Shown piece after piece: positions 9,553-18,854 of a DNA stretch of 64,000 nt. The position numbers were made by a program, and so were the translations under genes. The number at the start of each line of letters is the position of its first letter. Positions within the stretch are counted from its first letter, which is position 1. Location: positions 1-64,000 of the forward strand of contig CAVQVO010000020.1 in NCBI GenBank assembly GCA_963717115.1. Reading direction: 5' to 3'. The stretch is from JBBQUN01 sp963717115. Its GTDB lineage: Bacteria > Actinomycetota > Acidimicrobiia > Acidimicrobiales > SZUA-35. A model generated the notes under the pieces. That model did no database searches and had not been told where the DNA came from. It saw nothing but the letters and a program-made list of their open reading frames with translations.

Positions 9553-9587
9553 GTTGCAGGTCCGTTGCGGGTCGACGGTTGACTGGG
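9553..9587 (+). promoter_or_regulatory. Candidate SARP direct repeats
   Basis: GTTGCAGGTC (9553-9562) and GTTGCGGGTC (9564-9573) start exactly 11 bp apart, and a weaker GTTGACTGGG follows at 9578. SARP/BTAD regulators bind heptamer-type direct repeats with an 11-bp (one helical turn) pitch in front of their targets. The repeats lie between the BTAD regulator (minus strand) and the 62-residue gene at 9631 (plus strand), so either or both could be controlled. Confidence 0.4.
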
Positions 9588-9630
9588 AGGACCGGATCCG
9601 TAGGAGCCGGCCGGCAAGGGGGGCGAACTC

Positions 9631-9819
9631 GTGCAGGATCTCACTCGACGTGTTGCCGGGCCCGACTCGGGCCGGCACCGAGCACCCGAGCCGCCGGTCA
9701 TCGACCTGCGGGCCCGTCTCTTCACCGCCGACGGCGAGCGAACGATCGGTCGGGTGCACGCCGAGCTCGTGATGGCCGATTCGGACGCTCCCCGTCGGCG
9801 ATTCCGCCTGCGTCGCTGA
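9631..9819 (+). CDS. Small protein with VIDLRAR motif and RRRF tail
   Basis: 62 residues, start GTG with AAGGGGGG about eight bases upstream. The sequence runs MQDLTRRVAG, then PPVIDLRARLFTADGERTIG, then a short middle and the basic C-terminus APRRRFRLRR. It is divergent from the BTAD regulator, with candidate SARP repeats between them. The IDL motif and RRRF tail resemble the small protein at 5886-6129. No known family, no signal peptide, no membrane helix. Confidence 0.5.
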   Translation: MQDLTRRVAGPDSGRHRAPEPPVIDLRARLFTADGERTIGRVHAELVMADSDAPRRRFRLRR

Positions 9820-9909
9820 TCCCGATCGGGCCTGGCGGCCTCGATGAGCCCGGCGCGGCGGCCGGGTTGCATCGGGGATGGCGAACGGACCGACCGGGCG
9901 AAACTACCC

Positions 9910-9938
9910 TTGAGCGTGGTTCCCCCGACGCCTAGAGT
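9910..9938 (+). promoter_or_regulatory. Sigma70-type promoter for the 9969/10306 gene pair
   Basis: TTGAGC (9910-9915), a 17-bp spacer, and TAGAGT (9933-9938) give a good housekeeping promoter. Transcription would start near 9945, leaving a leader of about 24 bases before the ATG at 9969. Confidence 0.55.
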
Positions 9939-9968
9939 GGCGGTCCAGGGACCCACGCGAGGCGGAGC

Positions 9969-10298
9969 ATGAATCGGCGACCGACACCAGACACCCAGCG
10001 TTCGACCCCCGACACGATCGCGGTCGGGGCGAGCGACGACCTCACGATCGACCTCACCCGGGAGCCGACGCGCCTCATTCGCAACGCCCCCGAACTGCTC
10101 CGCGAACCTCGTCACCAGTCCCTCTCGGGCTCGGTCTCGACGCCGCGGTCGGAGCGGCCGGCCCTGTTCGAGCCGCCGAAGGAACAGGAGCGGCATCTTG
10201 CGCCTCCGAAGACGCCGGCGCGGGTCTCGCCCGACACGTCCCTGGGCGGTCGACGATCCCGGCTCGGGCGACTGGCCGCATTCCTGAGGTTGGGCTAG
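9969..10298 (+). CDS. Unrecognised small proline/arginine-rich protein
   Basis: 109 residues, ATG at 9969 behind the promoter at 9910-9938. It contains a TPDTQRSTPDTI near-repeat, DDLTIDLTREPTRLI (again an IDLT motif), a proline-rich middle, and a C-terminal basic amphipathic stretch RRSRLGRLAAFLRLG. It is likely soluble or membrane-peripheral; there is no signal peptide. The stop lies seven bases before the next small gene, so the two form an operon. I recognise no family. Confidence 0.55.
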   Translation: MNRRPTPDTQRSTPDTIAVGASDDLTIDLTREPTRLIRNAPELLREPRHQSLSGSVSTPRSERPALFEPPKEQERHLAPPKTPARVSPDTSLGGRRSRLGRLAAFLRLG

Positions 10299-10305
10299 CA
10301 CCCCG

Positions 10306-10617
10306 ATGGCTGCCGCACCCGAGGAGACGGGCCCGACGCCGACGCCGGCCGACGTGCTCCTCGAGCAGGGCGACCACCGGCGACTCGAGGCCGAGAGCAT
10401 CCGTCGAACCCTCTTCGATCCTCCTCCCTCGACCTCGCATCCGTTCGACCTCGACCGGGCCGCCGAGCTCGCCGACGCGCTGTTCTCACCCCAGCGCGGA
10501 CCCAAGCTCCCGATGTATCGCACCGACGCCGACGACGCCTCCGCCGAATCGGGCGCCGAGCCCACACCCGACAAGCTCGGGTTCGTCGAGCAACTGATCA
10601 AGTTCTTCGGTCGCTGA
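10306..10617 (+). CDS. Unrecognised small protein, second gene of the pair
   Basis: 103 residues, ATG at 10306, seven bases after the previous stop. It is acidic and proline-rich, with PTPADVLLEQGDHRRLEAESIRR, then HPFDLDRAAELADALFSPQRGP, and a C-terminal amphipathic helix GFVEQLIKFFGR that could bind a membrane or partner. Like its upstream neighbour it ends in a hydrophobic/basic helix. It precedes the acyltransferase by 76 bp and may be co-transcribed with it. No family recognised. Confidence 0.55.
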   Translation: MAAAPEETGPTPTPADVLLEQGDHRRLEAESIRRTLFDPPPSTSHPFDLDRAAELADALFSPQRGPKLPMYRTDADDASAESGAEPTPDKLGFVEQLIKFFGR

Positions 10618-10693
10618 CCGACTTGAATGGTTGATCGTTGCGCGGCCGTCGACGGCCGTTCGGCATCGGTCGAGCGATGACGACGACGGGACG

Positions 10694-11833
10694 ATGGATG
10701 TGACTTCGACGGAACGAGACCAGACGATCGGCGGGCGCTCCACGCCGGCGGTCGCGGTCACCGGACCGCTGACCAAACTCGGCTATCAACCGGCGCTCGA
10801 CGGATTGCGGGCCGTCGCCATCGGCCTGGTGCTCCTCGAGCACACCGGACTGGCGATCTTCGACGGCGGCCGCAACGGCGTCATCGTCTTCTTCGTGCTC
10901 AGCGGCTTCCTGATCACCAAGCTCATGGTCGAGGAGTGGGGCCGAACCGACTCGCTCGACATCAAGTCGTTCTACCTGCGGCGCACCATCCGCATCATGC
11001 CGGCGCCCCTGCTGATGATCGGCGTCCTGCTGCTCCTGCAGAACGAGATCGTCCCCGACCCCATCCAGCAGGACTACTTCCGATTCGAGCTGCTGCTCGC
11101 GGCCCTCTACATCACGAACCTGCGGCCGCTGTGGGGCGAGATCCCGGCCAACATCTCGCCCAACTACATGACCCACACGTGGTCACTGGCGGTCGAGGAA
11201 CACTTCTACCTGGTCTGGCCCTGGGTGCTGAAGAAGCTCCGCCTGCCCGATCGCCCGGTCGATCGCGTGATCCGGGGACTGCTCTGGTTCGCGGTGGCCG
11301 TCACCGTGGTTCGCCAGCTCCTCGTCGTGGTCTACCCCGACGGGGTGGCGTTCTCGCTGTTCAGTTTCGACGGGTTCGCACTCGGGGCGGCGCTCGCGTT
11401 CGCCCTGCATCACGGGTTGGGCCGTCGGCTGTTCGACGTGGTCCGCAAACCGGCGGTGTTCTGGGGGGCCCTCGTGCTGCTCGCCGTCGACCTGCTCGGC
11501 GGGGAGTTCCTGCACTCGTTCGCGTACATCTACTACACCTACGTCGGTCTGGCGGCGGTGGCGCTCATCGGGCACCTCGTGCTCGAGCGGGAGTCACTCG
11601 GACACCGGCTCCTCGCCCTGCCGCCCGTCGTGTATCTCGGCAAGCTCAGCTACTCGATCTACCTGTGGCACGTGCCGATCATGACCTACTTCAGCACCCA
11701 GCGATTCCCCGACCGCTCGATCGTCGAGCTGGCCCTCATGGAGTGGCCGCTCACCCTGGTCGTGTCGGCGGCGTCGTACCACCTGGTCGAACTGCCCCTG
11801 GTCTCGCTGCGTCGACGGTTCTCGAAGGTGTGA
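10694..11833 (+). CDS. Acyltransferase 3 family membrane protein (OafA-like)
   Basis: 379 residues with about ten membrane helices. The N-terminus has the family opening LGYQPALDGLRAVAIGLVLLEHTG, where the His is the presumed catalytic residue, followed by GVIVFFVLSGFLITKLM and YLRRTIRIMP. The C-terminal helices include YLGKLSYSIYLWHVPIM. These enzymes O-acylate surface sugars or lipids at the cytoplasmic membrane. I chose the ATG at 10694 since the upstream 21 codons look non-coding; the exact start is uncertain. It is convergent with the O-antigen ligase, with no intergenic base between the two stops. It most likely decorates the polysaccharide made by the neighbouring cluster. Confidence 0.85.
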   Translation: MDVTSTERDQTIGGRSTPAVAVTGPLTKLGYQPALDGLRAVAIGLVLLEHTGLAIFDGGRNGVIVFFVLSGFLITKLMVEEWGRTDSLDIKSFYLRRTIRIMPAPLLMIGVLLLLQNEIVPDPIQQDYFRFELLLAALYITNLRPLWGEIPANISPNYMTHTWSLAVEEHFYLVWPWVLKKLRLPDRPVDRVIRGLLWFAVAVTVVRQLLVVVYPDGVAFSLFSFDGFALGAALAFALHHGLGRRLFDVVRKPAVFWGALVLLAVDLLGGEFLHSFAYIYYTYVGLAAVALIGHLVLERESLGHRLLALPPVVYLGKLSYSIYLWHVPIMTYFSTQRFPDRSIVELALMEWPLTLVVSAASYHLVELPLVSLRRRFSKV

Positions 11834-13210
11834 TCAGATGTCGAGCGGCTCGCGGCGTCGCTCGGCCTGGGTGGCCCGCAGGACGAGCTGCTGCACGAAC
11901 AGCAGCAGGAGGAGCCACTGGGCGGTGAAGACCGGCTCGGAGATCGAGACGAACGCCAGGGTGAGGAGCGAGGCAACGGCGAAGGCGCCGACGAGGTGCG
12001 AGGCCCGAAGCAGCCGCCAGCCGCCGGCCAGCACGGAGACGAACAGCACGGCGTAGATCGCCATGCCGATCAGACCGAACTGGAGGATGAGATCGAGCAC
12101 CCCGTTGTGGGCGTGCGGAACCCGGAACCCGATGTTGCGCCACACGGCCTGGGTCTCGACCGTCGGCGGCTCCGAACCCCACAGGATGCCGCCGAGCCCC
12201 CACCCGAACCAGGGGCGTTGCTCGATGGCCTCGACCACCGCCGACCAGATGAAGGTTCGTCCCGTGAACGTGATGTCCTTGCCGTAGGCCTCGACCACCG
12301 ACTGCAGCGACAGGGCGATCCCGGTCACGAACGAGGCGATGACGGCCACGGTCGAGAGCACCAGGGCCGTTCCGAACCGGTGCTCGGTCTGGCGATAGAC
12401 CCAGATCCAGACCCACAGGAAGACCACGAGGGCCACACCGGCCAGCCCGGTGACCGAGTCCGAACCGATCACCAGCGCCGCGATCCCGCCGATCGTGAGG
12501 AATCGCGGCCAGCGGCTGCGATCGAAGGCCAGGATGGAGCACAGCCCGATCAGCAGGACCGGGGTCATGGAGTTCTTGTGCAGGAAGTCGCCGTGCCAAC
12601 CGGGGAGGGGTGGCGATTCGCCGGTCGGATCGATGTGGACGCGGGCCAATGGCGAGGTGGCGACCTGGAACAGGGTCCAGGCCACGACCATCCGCATGCC
12701 GATGTTGAAGGCCTTGACCGCGTCCGGCAGCGACGCCAGGCCGGCGGCGATCGCCATGGCGACATACAGCGGCAGGTCGCGTCGGAGGAAGAACGTCGAA
12801 ACGACCGGGTCGTTGGTCCAGCGAATCGAGAACACCACCCAGGTCACGAACGCGATCGCCGAGACCGAGAGGGGGAACCGGCGCATGGCGTCGGCCGGGG
12901 CGTTCAGCAACGCTCCCAGGGCCAGCACGAGGATCCCGAACGACATCGCACTGGGAAGGGTGATGGCCTGCATGCCGACCAGCACGGTCAGCGCGATGGC
13001 GCTCATGCCGCAGAGCCGGCCGATGGGCCCGTATCCGTGGTCGTCGAGCGGCCAGACCTCGGCCAGGGACTTGAAGCGACGCCGGCGGATCCGTCGCATT
13101 CCCCAACGCCCGGCCCGCTGATCGCGGCCGGCGATGAACCGGTGGGTCGTCGGCGCAGCGTCGACCCTTCCCGCTACCGGTGGTGCGGATCGGGTGGGTG
13201 GGGCGGGCAT
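11834..13210 (-). CDS. O-antigen ligase/polymerase family membrane protein
   Basis: 458 residues, about ten to twelve membrane helices. It carries a large loop with FTGRTFIWSAVVEAIEQRPWFGWGLGG and VPHAHNGVLDLILQFGLIG, the Wzy_C/WaaL signature (R...W, then H-x-HN). It polymerises or ligates undecaprenyl-linked glycans at the outer face of the membrane. It is the last gene of a minus-strand operon (flippase, glycosyltransferase, glycosyltransferase, ligase), five bases after the previous stop. Intact. Confidence 0.85.
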   Translation of the reverse strand: MPAPPTRSAPPVAGRVDAAPTTHRFIAGRDQRAGRWGMRRIRRRRFKSLAEVWPLDDHGYGPIGRLCGMSAIALTVLVGMQAITLPSAMSFGILVLALGALLNAPADAMRRFPLSVSAIAFVTWVVFSIRWTNDPVVSTFFLRRDLPLYVAMAIAAGLASLPDAVKAFNIGMRMVVAWTLFQVATSPLARVHIDPTGESPPLPGWHGDFLHKNSMTPVLLIGLCSILAFDRSRWPRFLTIGGIAALVIGSDSVTGLAGVALVVFLWVWIWVYRQTEHRFGTALVLSTVAVIASFVTGIALSLQSVVEAYGKDITFTGRTFIWSAVVEAIEQRPWFGWGLGGILWGSEPPTVETQAVWRNIGFRVPHAHNGVLDLILQFGLIGMAIYAVLFVSVLAGGWRLLRASHLVGAFAVASLLTLAFVSISEPVFTAQWLLLLLFVQQLVLRATQAERRREPLDI

Positions 13211-13215
13211 GGGGA

Positions 13216-14142
13216 TCAGTGGTGCCGGGCCGTGAACCCGAAGGCGCCGGCCACGAGTCCGAAGCCGATCATCGCATCGTAGAGGGCCCGTCGCAGATGC
13301 GGCGGATCACCGGCGACGACGCGCCGGGCCGGGCGGGCGGCGGCCTCGACCACCCAACGGACCCCACGCACGACGAGTCGCAGACGGGGTGCCTCGCGGG
13401 TCGTGCGGTTGATCACGGCCATGTTGTTGCCGAACCAGAAGTTCTTGGTCAGGGTGAAGCGGAACGAGGTCCGGGCCACCGGGATGTCCTCGTACATCAT
13501 GGCGTCGAGGGCGTAGCGGTGGACGGCCCCGGCCTCGGCGGCGGTGTGGAAGAACACCATGTCCTCGCCCCCGGTCTTGCCGTAGTGGCTGAGGAACCGC
13601 ACGTCGGGATGCTCGACCAGGAACCGGGTGCGCAGGAGGGCATTGGCCGTGCAGCCGTGCGGAGGTTCGCTGCCGTCCTCGTAGAGCTGTGACGCACCGA
13701 CGAACCCCTGGGCCTCGTACCACGGCGGGGCACCGGGCGACGCCCGGAGCTGGAACGGTCCGGTGACGATGTCGGCGTCGGTCGCCGCCTGCATGGCCAG
13801 CAGCGCCGACAGCCACGTCGGCGCCGGGTCGCAGTCGTCGTCGGTCAGCACGACGAAGTCGGCGAGGTCCATGCCGTTGGTCAGCGCGGCGTTGCGGGCC
13901 ACCGAGATGTTCTGGGCGCCGACGTGGACGTAGCGCAGCCCCAGGGGGTAGCAGCCCTCGAACTCGTCGCAGACCGTTCGGGCCCGGCCGTCGGGATTGT
14001 CGTCGATCACCACGACCCCGACCTTGGCTTCGGGCAGGGTGTGGTCGGCGACGGCGACGAGCGCCCGGAGCAGGACGGCCAGCGGCCCGTTGCGATCATG
14101 GGTGGCGACCGCGATCGCCACGGAGGGGGAGCCATCGCTCAT
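13216..14142 (-). CDS. Family 2 glycosyltransferase
   Basis: 308 residues, GT-A fold. The N-terminus is PSVAIAVATHDRNGPLAVLLRAL, followed by VGVVVIDDNPDG, ARNAALTNGMDLADFVVLTDDDCDP (metal-binding DDD) and FLSHYGKTGGEDMVFFHTAAE (ED catalytic region). The C-terminus is basic and may touch the membrane. Its ATG overlaps the upstream glycosyltransferase stop (ATGA). It adds a sugar from a nucleotide donor in the polysaccharide pathway; donor unknown. Confidence 0.85.
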   Translation of the reverse strand: MSDGSPSVAIAVATHDRNGPLAVLLRALVAVADHTLPEAKVGVVVIDDNPDGRARTVCDEFEGCYPLGLRYVHVGAQNISVARNAALTNGMDLADFVVLTDDDCDPAPTWLSALLAMQAATDADIVTGPFQLRASPGAPPWYEAQGFVGASQLYEDGSEPPHGCTANALLRTRFLVEHPDVRFLSHYGKTGGEDMVFFHTAAEAGAVHRYALDAMMYEDIPVARTSFRFTLTKNFWFGNNMAVINRTTREAPRLRLVVRGVRWVVEAAARPARRVVAGDPPHLRRALYDAMIGFGLVAGAFGFTARHH

Positions 14143-15198
14143 CGGGGGACCGCCTGTTCTCGCTTCGTTGCCGTTCGATCGGGGGTCGGCGCCTTCTCGC
14201 GCTCGAACGAGTCGGCGCGCAGCTTCGAGGCGGTGGCCTTGGTGAGTCGCAGGGCGGTGCGCACCGGGCCCGAGGCCGCAGCCAGTCGGGCGAGGATCGC
14301 CCGCGGACCGCTCAGATGACCGGCCGACTTGGCGAACTCGGTCCGGGCGAGGTCGTCGTCACCCCGTTCGAGCGCTTCGGTGGCCCGCCACCACTGGAGC
14401 CGACCGATCCGGGCCCGGGCGTCGGCAACGAGGTCGGGATGGTCGGCGTGGTCGGCGATGAGGGTCTCGAAGAAGCGGTCCTCGGGCTCGGCGAAACCCT
14501 TCGAGGTGAGCGCCCCGCCGTGCACCCGGTAGTCGCTCAGGCGTTCGTCGACGTAGTAGAGGTCGTGGCCGGCGCAGAGGAAGGAGTAGGTGGCCCAGAT
14601 GTCGTAGAGCAGGCCGCCTCCCGGGGGGAAGTCGACGGCGAGGAAGAGGTCGCGCCGCATGACTGCTGCGTAGGCGGGCTGCGCGGCATTCCACACCACC
14701 CCGACCCGGAGGCGGTCGGCCAGGGTTCCCGGGATCAGACCCGTCGACAGCTCGACCCGATGGGAGTTGCGTGCTCTCGAACTCGGTCGCCGCCGGCTGC
14801 CGGACACTGTTTTCGTCGATGATGTGGTAGTCGCAGAAGGCCATCGCCACCGTCTCGTGCTCGAGCAGGGGCGGAACCAGCCTGGCCAGGAAGTCGGGAT
14901 GCCACCGGTCGTCGTCGTGCAGCGACGCCACCAGGGGGGCCCGGGCCAGGCGAACGGCGTTCTGGATGTTCGTCAGGGGTCCGGTGGAATCGGGGTGGCG
15001 GTGGTACCGGATCCGGGGGTCGTCGAATTCGGCGACGATGTCGGCGATGGCGTCACCCGGTGTGCTGTCCGACACCACGATCTCGAAGTCGGTGAAGGTC
15101 TGGGCCAGCGCACCGGCGATCGCCTCGCGGAGGTAGTCGACACGGCGATGGGTGGGCATCACGACCGAGACGGTCGGGTCGGGGAGGGGGAGGTTCAT
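14139..15198 (-). CDS. Family 2 glycosyltransferase (frame break near 14770)
   Basis: About 352 residues after one break. The first part has DPTVSVVMPTHRRVDYLREAI, FEIVVSDSTPGDA, NIQNAVRLARAPLVASLHDDDRWHPDFL (DDD motif) and MAFCDYHIIDE. The second part continues with RVELSTGLIPGTLADRL, MRRDLFLAVDFPPGGGLLYDIWATYSF and YYVDERLSDYRVHGGALTSKG. The break is near 14760-14785, at GAGAGCACGCAACTCCC on the coding strand; removal of one base yields an exact codon count. Start and stop overlap both neighbours by four bases (ATGA), so it is translationally coupled in the flippase operon. Confidence 0.8.
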
Positions 15199-16527
15199 GA
15201 TCCTCGAGTCGCGGCAACGGCCGGTGCAGGGGTGGGCAGGGCGGCCTGGGCGTCCAGGTCGGCGTCGAACCGGCGCTGCAGCACGATCAGCGCCGTCCAG
15301 CCGGCGGCGAGCAGGGCGGCCTCGGCCACGACGGTGCCGATCAACGCCCCCTTCCAGGCCAGGGACGGGATCAAGGTGATGTAGAGGGTCATGGACAACG
15401 CCGCCGACCCCACCAGGATCCAGGCCCGCAGCCGGGCCGCCCCGAGGCCGAGCAGGCCGTTGAGGGGGGCGTGCGAAACGGCGACGAGCGGCAGGAACAG
15501 CAGCAGGGCCCGGATCATGGGCACCGAACCGTCGAACTCGTCGAGCAGGACCTCGACGAGCGGAGCGGCCACGTACATCACGGCGCCGATGATGGTGCTG
15601 AGGACCGTCGAGACGACGGTGAAGCGGATGGTGCGCGACACGTGCTGACCCCGGGCGTTCTCGTCGTGCGACAGGAACCGCTGGAAGAGGGCCGTGTTCA
15701 TGGTCTGGATGGGCAGCTGGGCCAGCAGGACGATCCGGAACGCCGCGCCGTAGAGACCGGCGTCGGTCCGCATGTCGAAGGCGTTGAGCACGGCCTTGTC
15801 GCCGTCGGTCTGCACGTTGCCCGACGCCATCGGGATCGAGAGCGAGGCCACGTTGCCGGCCTGGCTCCGCGTCGGTCGGGCGAAACCGGGACGGATCCCG
15901 ATGCGGGGGAGCAGGCCGAAGAGCGAGATAGACGGCCAGGGCCGAAACGATGACCAGCCACGACGCCGCCAGGTTGGACAGGGTCAGCCGGTCGAGGGCC
16001 CACAGGGCGATCAGCGTGAGCGTGCGGACGCCCACCAGGGCCATCTTCAGTCGGGCCGCCGACGGGAAACCGACCACGGCCTGGCGGAGCGCGGCGGTGA
16101 TCATGACCAGCGGTGCGGCGAGCAGCTCGACGCAGGCCAACAGGACGAGCACGGTGATGGGGATGCCGTCGATGATGAGCGAGGCGATGGCCAGCGCCAC
16201 GCCGATCGCCACGATGCCCTGCCCGACGAGCATCGTCAGGGCCATCCGGGCCACCGATTGTGCCGCCTCGCGCTCCCGCAGGATCCGCTGGAGCACCACC
16301 AGGGTGAGCCCGGCCCAGCTCAGCGAGCCGAGCGGACCGATGATGGCGAAGAACCCGATGTAGACGCCCCACCCGTCGGGGCCGAGGCGGTCGGCCAGGA
16401 TCGTGAACGACGCGAGGTTCGCCACCATCACGAAGAGGTCGGCGATCCCGCTCCACACGACGTCGCCGGCCATCTCGCCATAGCGGTGTCGGGCGGCGCT
16501 GGCGCGGCCGCGCAGTGATCCGGTCAT
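15195..16527 (-). CDS. Polysaccharide flippase, MOP/Wzx family (frame break near 15920)
   Basis: About 443 residues and 12-14 membrane helices. The N-terminal half has GDVVWSGIADLFVMVANLASFTILADRLGPDGWGVYIGFFAI; after the break it continues NVASLSIPMASGN, RTDAGLYGAAFRIVLLAQLPIQTMNTALF and ILVGSAALSMTLYITLIPSLAWKGALIGTVVAEAALLAAG. It moves lipid-linked glycan units across the cytoplasmic membrane. The break lies around 15905-15945 on the coding strand near CTCTTCGGCCTG. The ATG at 16527 follows AAGGGTGGGA; a GTG two codons earlier is possible. First gene of the minus-strand operon, divergent from the oxidoreductase at 16689. Confidence 0.8.
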
Positions 16528-16688
16528 TCCCACCCTTCAGCAATCGGCGCCGATCGTGTGCCCTTGAGCCTAGGAGCCCACCGCGGGCCCCGACCGGGGT
16601 CGCGGAGGCAATCCTTCCCAGTCGGGTCGCCGCGCGTCCCAGTAGGGTCGCCGCTCAGATTCCATCCCTCGATTCCGATAGTCGGACA

Positions 16689-17797
16689 ATGACCCATCCA
16701 CCCACCGGACGAGTACGGCAACCCCCACTGCGCAGCGCCGTGATCGGGGCCGGTGCCATCAGCCTCGAACACCTCGACCACCTCTCGCGCTCGGATCGGT
16801 CCCGGATCGTCGGGATCTGCGACCTGTCGCCGATCGCCGGATCGGTCGCCGCCCGCAAGTTCGGCGCCGACGCGTCCTACACCGACGTCGCCACCATGCT
16901 CGACGTCGCCCGACCCGACGTGGTCCACGTGCTCACCCCACCCCGTACCCACGGGGTGCTGGTCCGCCTGGCCCTCGACGCCGGATGCCACGTGATCTGC
17001 GAGAAGCCGATGGCCCCCACCGGATCCGAGACCCGCGACCTGCTCGATCACGCCGCAGCTGCCGGTCGGCACCTCGTCGAGAACCACAATTACCGCTTCA
17101 ACGACGGCACCCGCTCGCTGCTGGCGCTCGCCGCGACCGACCAACTCGGCCCGGTCCACGAGGTCGACGTGCGGATGTCGCTCCCGATGCGGGCGCCCGG
17201 CGGCCGTTTCGCCGACGAGGGCAACCCCGATCCCATCCACGGCATGCCGGCCGGGGTGATCCACGACGTGATCACCCATCTCGCCTACCTCCTCGATCAC
17301 CTCGCCCAGCGAGCCGAATGGGACCGGGCGTCGGCACTGTGGAGCAACCACGGCGGCGGCGACCTGTTCTCGCGTCGACGATCTCGACGCGATCCTGGTC
17401 GGCCGCCACGAACTCGGACCGGTGCACGGCCGGATCCGGTTCGCCCACAACACCTTCCCCGACTCGTTCTCGCTGGTCATCCGGGGTGAGCACGGCCAGG
17501 CCTCGACCGACCTGTTCCACCCGTTCCTCGACGTTCGACGGGCCCGCAGCGTCGGTCCCCAGCTCTCGCCGATCGCCGACCACGTCGCCAACGGGTTCGG
17601 CCTGGTGCGGTCGGGGGCGACGAACTTCGGGCAGAAACTGCTCCAGCACTCGCCCTACCACGGGCTGGACCGGTTCCTCGGCCTGACCTACGAGGCCCTC
17701 GCCACCGGAGCCACCCCGCCGGTGACCCCACGCGACATCCTGGCCGCCGCCGACCTCGTCGACCGGCTCTGCGAGCAGCGAGAGGAGACGGGTCTGA
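16689..17797 (+). CDS. Gfo/Idh/MocA-type sugar oxidoreductase (frame breaks near 17370 and 17792)
   Basis: About 368 residues. It has a Rossmann domain with AVIGAGAISLEHLDHLS, VGICDLSP and the EKP motif HVICEKPMAPTG, then the substrate domain with ENHNYRFNDGT and MPAGVIHDVITHLAYLLDH. After the first break it continues VDDLDAILVGRHELGPVHGRIRFAHNTFPDSFSLVIRG. The frame then runs without a stop into the next gene, but removing one base of ACGGGTCTGATG restores a TGA at 17795-17797 that overlaps the next ATG. Both corrections together give exactly 369 codons. It is likely an NAD(P)-dependent nucleotide-sugar oxidase or reductase in polysaccharide synthesis. Confidence 0.75.
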
Positions 17798-18854
17798 TGC
17801 GGCTGTTCATCACCGGAGCCACCGGCTTCGTCGGTCGTCACGTCGTCGCCGAGGCCGTTGCCCGCGGGCACCACGTCACGGCCCTGGTCCGCACCGGCAC
17901 CGACCCGGCCATGCTCGACGCCGCGCTCGCCACCGGACGGGTGGACCTCGTCCGGGGCGACCTGTCCCGCTCGGCCCCCCTCGTGGAGCCCCTGCGAGGC
18001 ACCGACGTCCTGCTGCACCTGGCCGCGGTGAAGGGCGGCGACTACTTCGCCCGTTTCGCCGGCACCGTGATCGGCACCGAGAACCTGCTCGCCGCCGCCG
18101 GCCGAGGCCGGCGTCGCGAACCTGGCCGCGGTCAGCACGTTCTCGGTCTACGACTACTCGGTCGCGACCCCGCAACGCCGACCTCGACGAGGAGACGCCG
18201 GTCATCACCGACGTCGACGACGCCGACGACTACGCCGAGACCAAGCTCTACCAGGACGAGCTCTACCGGGGCTTCGCCTCGGGAGCGGGACGGCACATGG
18301 TCATGCTCCGACCGGGCATGGTCTACGGCCCCGGTGAGCTCTGGCACCCCCTGCTCGGTGGCGAACTCGGTCCGCTGATGGTGCGGGTCGGCGGCGCCGC
18401 CCGTCCGCCGATCACCTACGTCGAGAACACCGCCGAGGCCCTCGTCCTGGCCTGCGAACGACTCGTCGACGATCCCGATTCCGTCGACGGCGAGATCATC
18501 AACATCGTCGACGACGACCTCCCGACCCAGAGCGAGTACGTCGCCCTGCTGCGCCAGGCCAACGAATCCGGGGCCGGCATCGAGCTGCCCCGAGCCGTGC
18601 CGGTGCCGTTCGCGGTGATGCGGGCCGCCGCCACGACCGCCCAATGGATCTCCCGGTCGTTCTTCGACGGCAGGGTGAAGCTGCCCAGCATCGCCGTGCC
18701 CGTCCAGCTCGACGCCCGGTTCAAACCCTTCGCCTACCCCAACACCAAGGCCAAGCGCCTGCTCGGCTGGACGCCCCGGTTCACCACCACCGAGGCCATT
18801 CGCCGCTCGGCGTCGGGCGACGACCTGGTCGCCGACCGGCTCGCCCGAACATGA
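17797..18854 (+). CDS. NAD-dependent epimerase/dehydratase, SDR family (frame breaks near 18100 and 18170)
   Basis: About 351 residues, extended SDR fold. The NAD loop is ITGATGFVGRHVVAEAVARGH, followed by GTDVLLHLAAVKGG. After the first break: AEAGVANLAAVSTFSVYDYS. After the second: ADLDEETPVITDVDDADDYAETKLYQDELYRG, where YAETK supplies the YxxxK catalytic pair, then LRPGMVYGPGELWHP and ITYVENTAEALVLAC. Two single-base corrections (CGCCGGCC near 18100, ACCCCGC near 18165) give exactly 352 codons. It is translationally coupled to its neighbours (TGATG before it, ATGA after it). It probably modifies a nucleotide sugar for the cluster. Confidence 0.75.

Noticed and set aside
16515..18378. Apparent fusion of sugar oxidoreductase and epimerase in one frame
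   Set aside because: A TGA overlapping the epimerase ATG (TGATG) appears if one base is removed, and both genes then have exact lengths, so the fusion is an artefact of a frame break.
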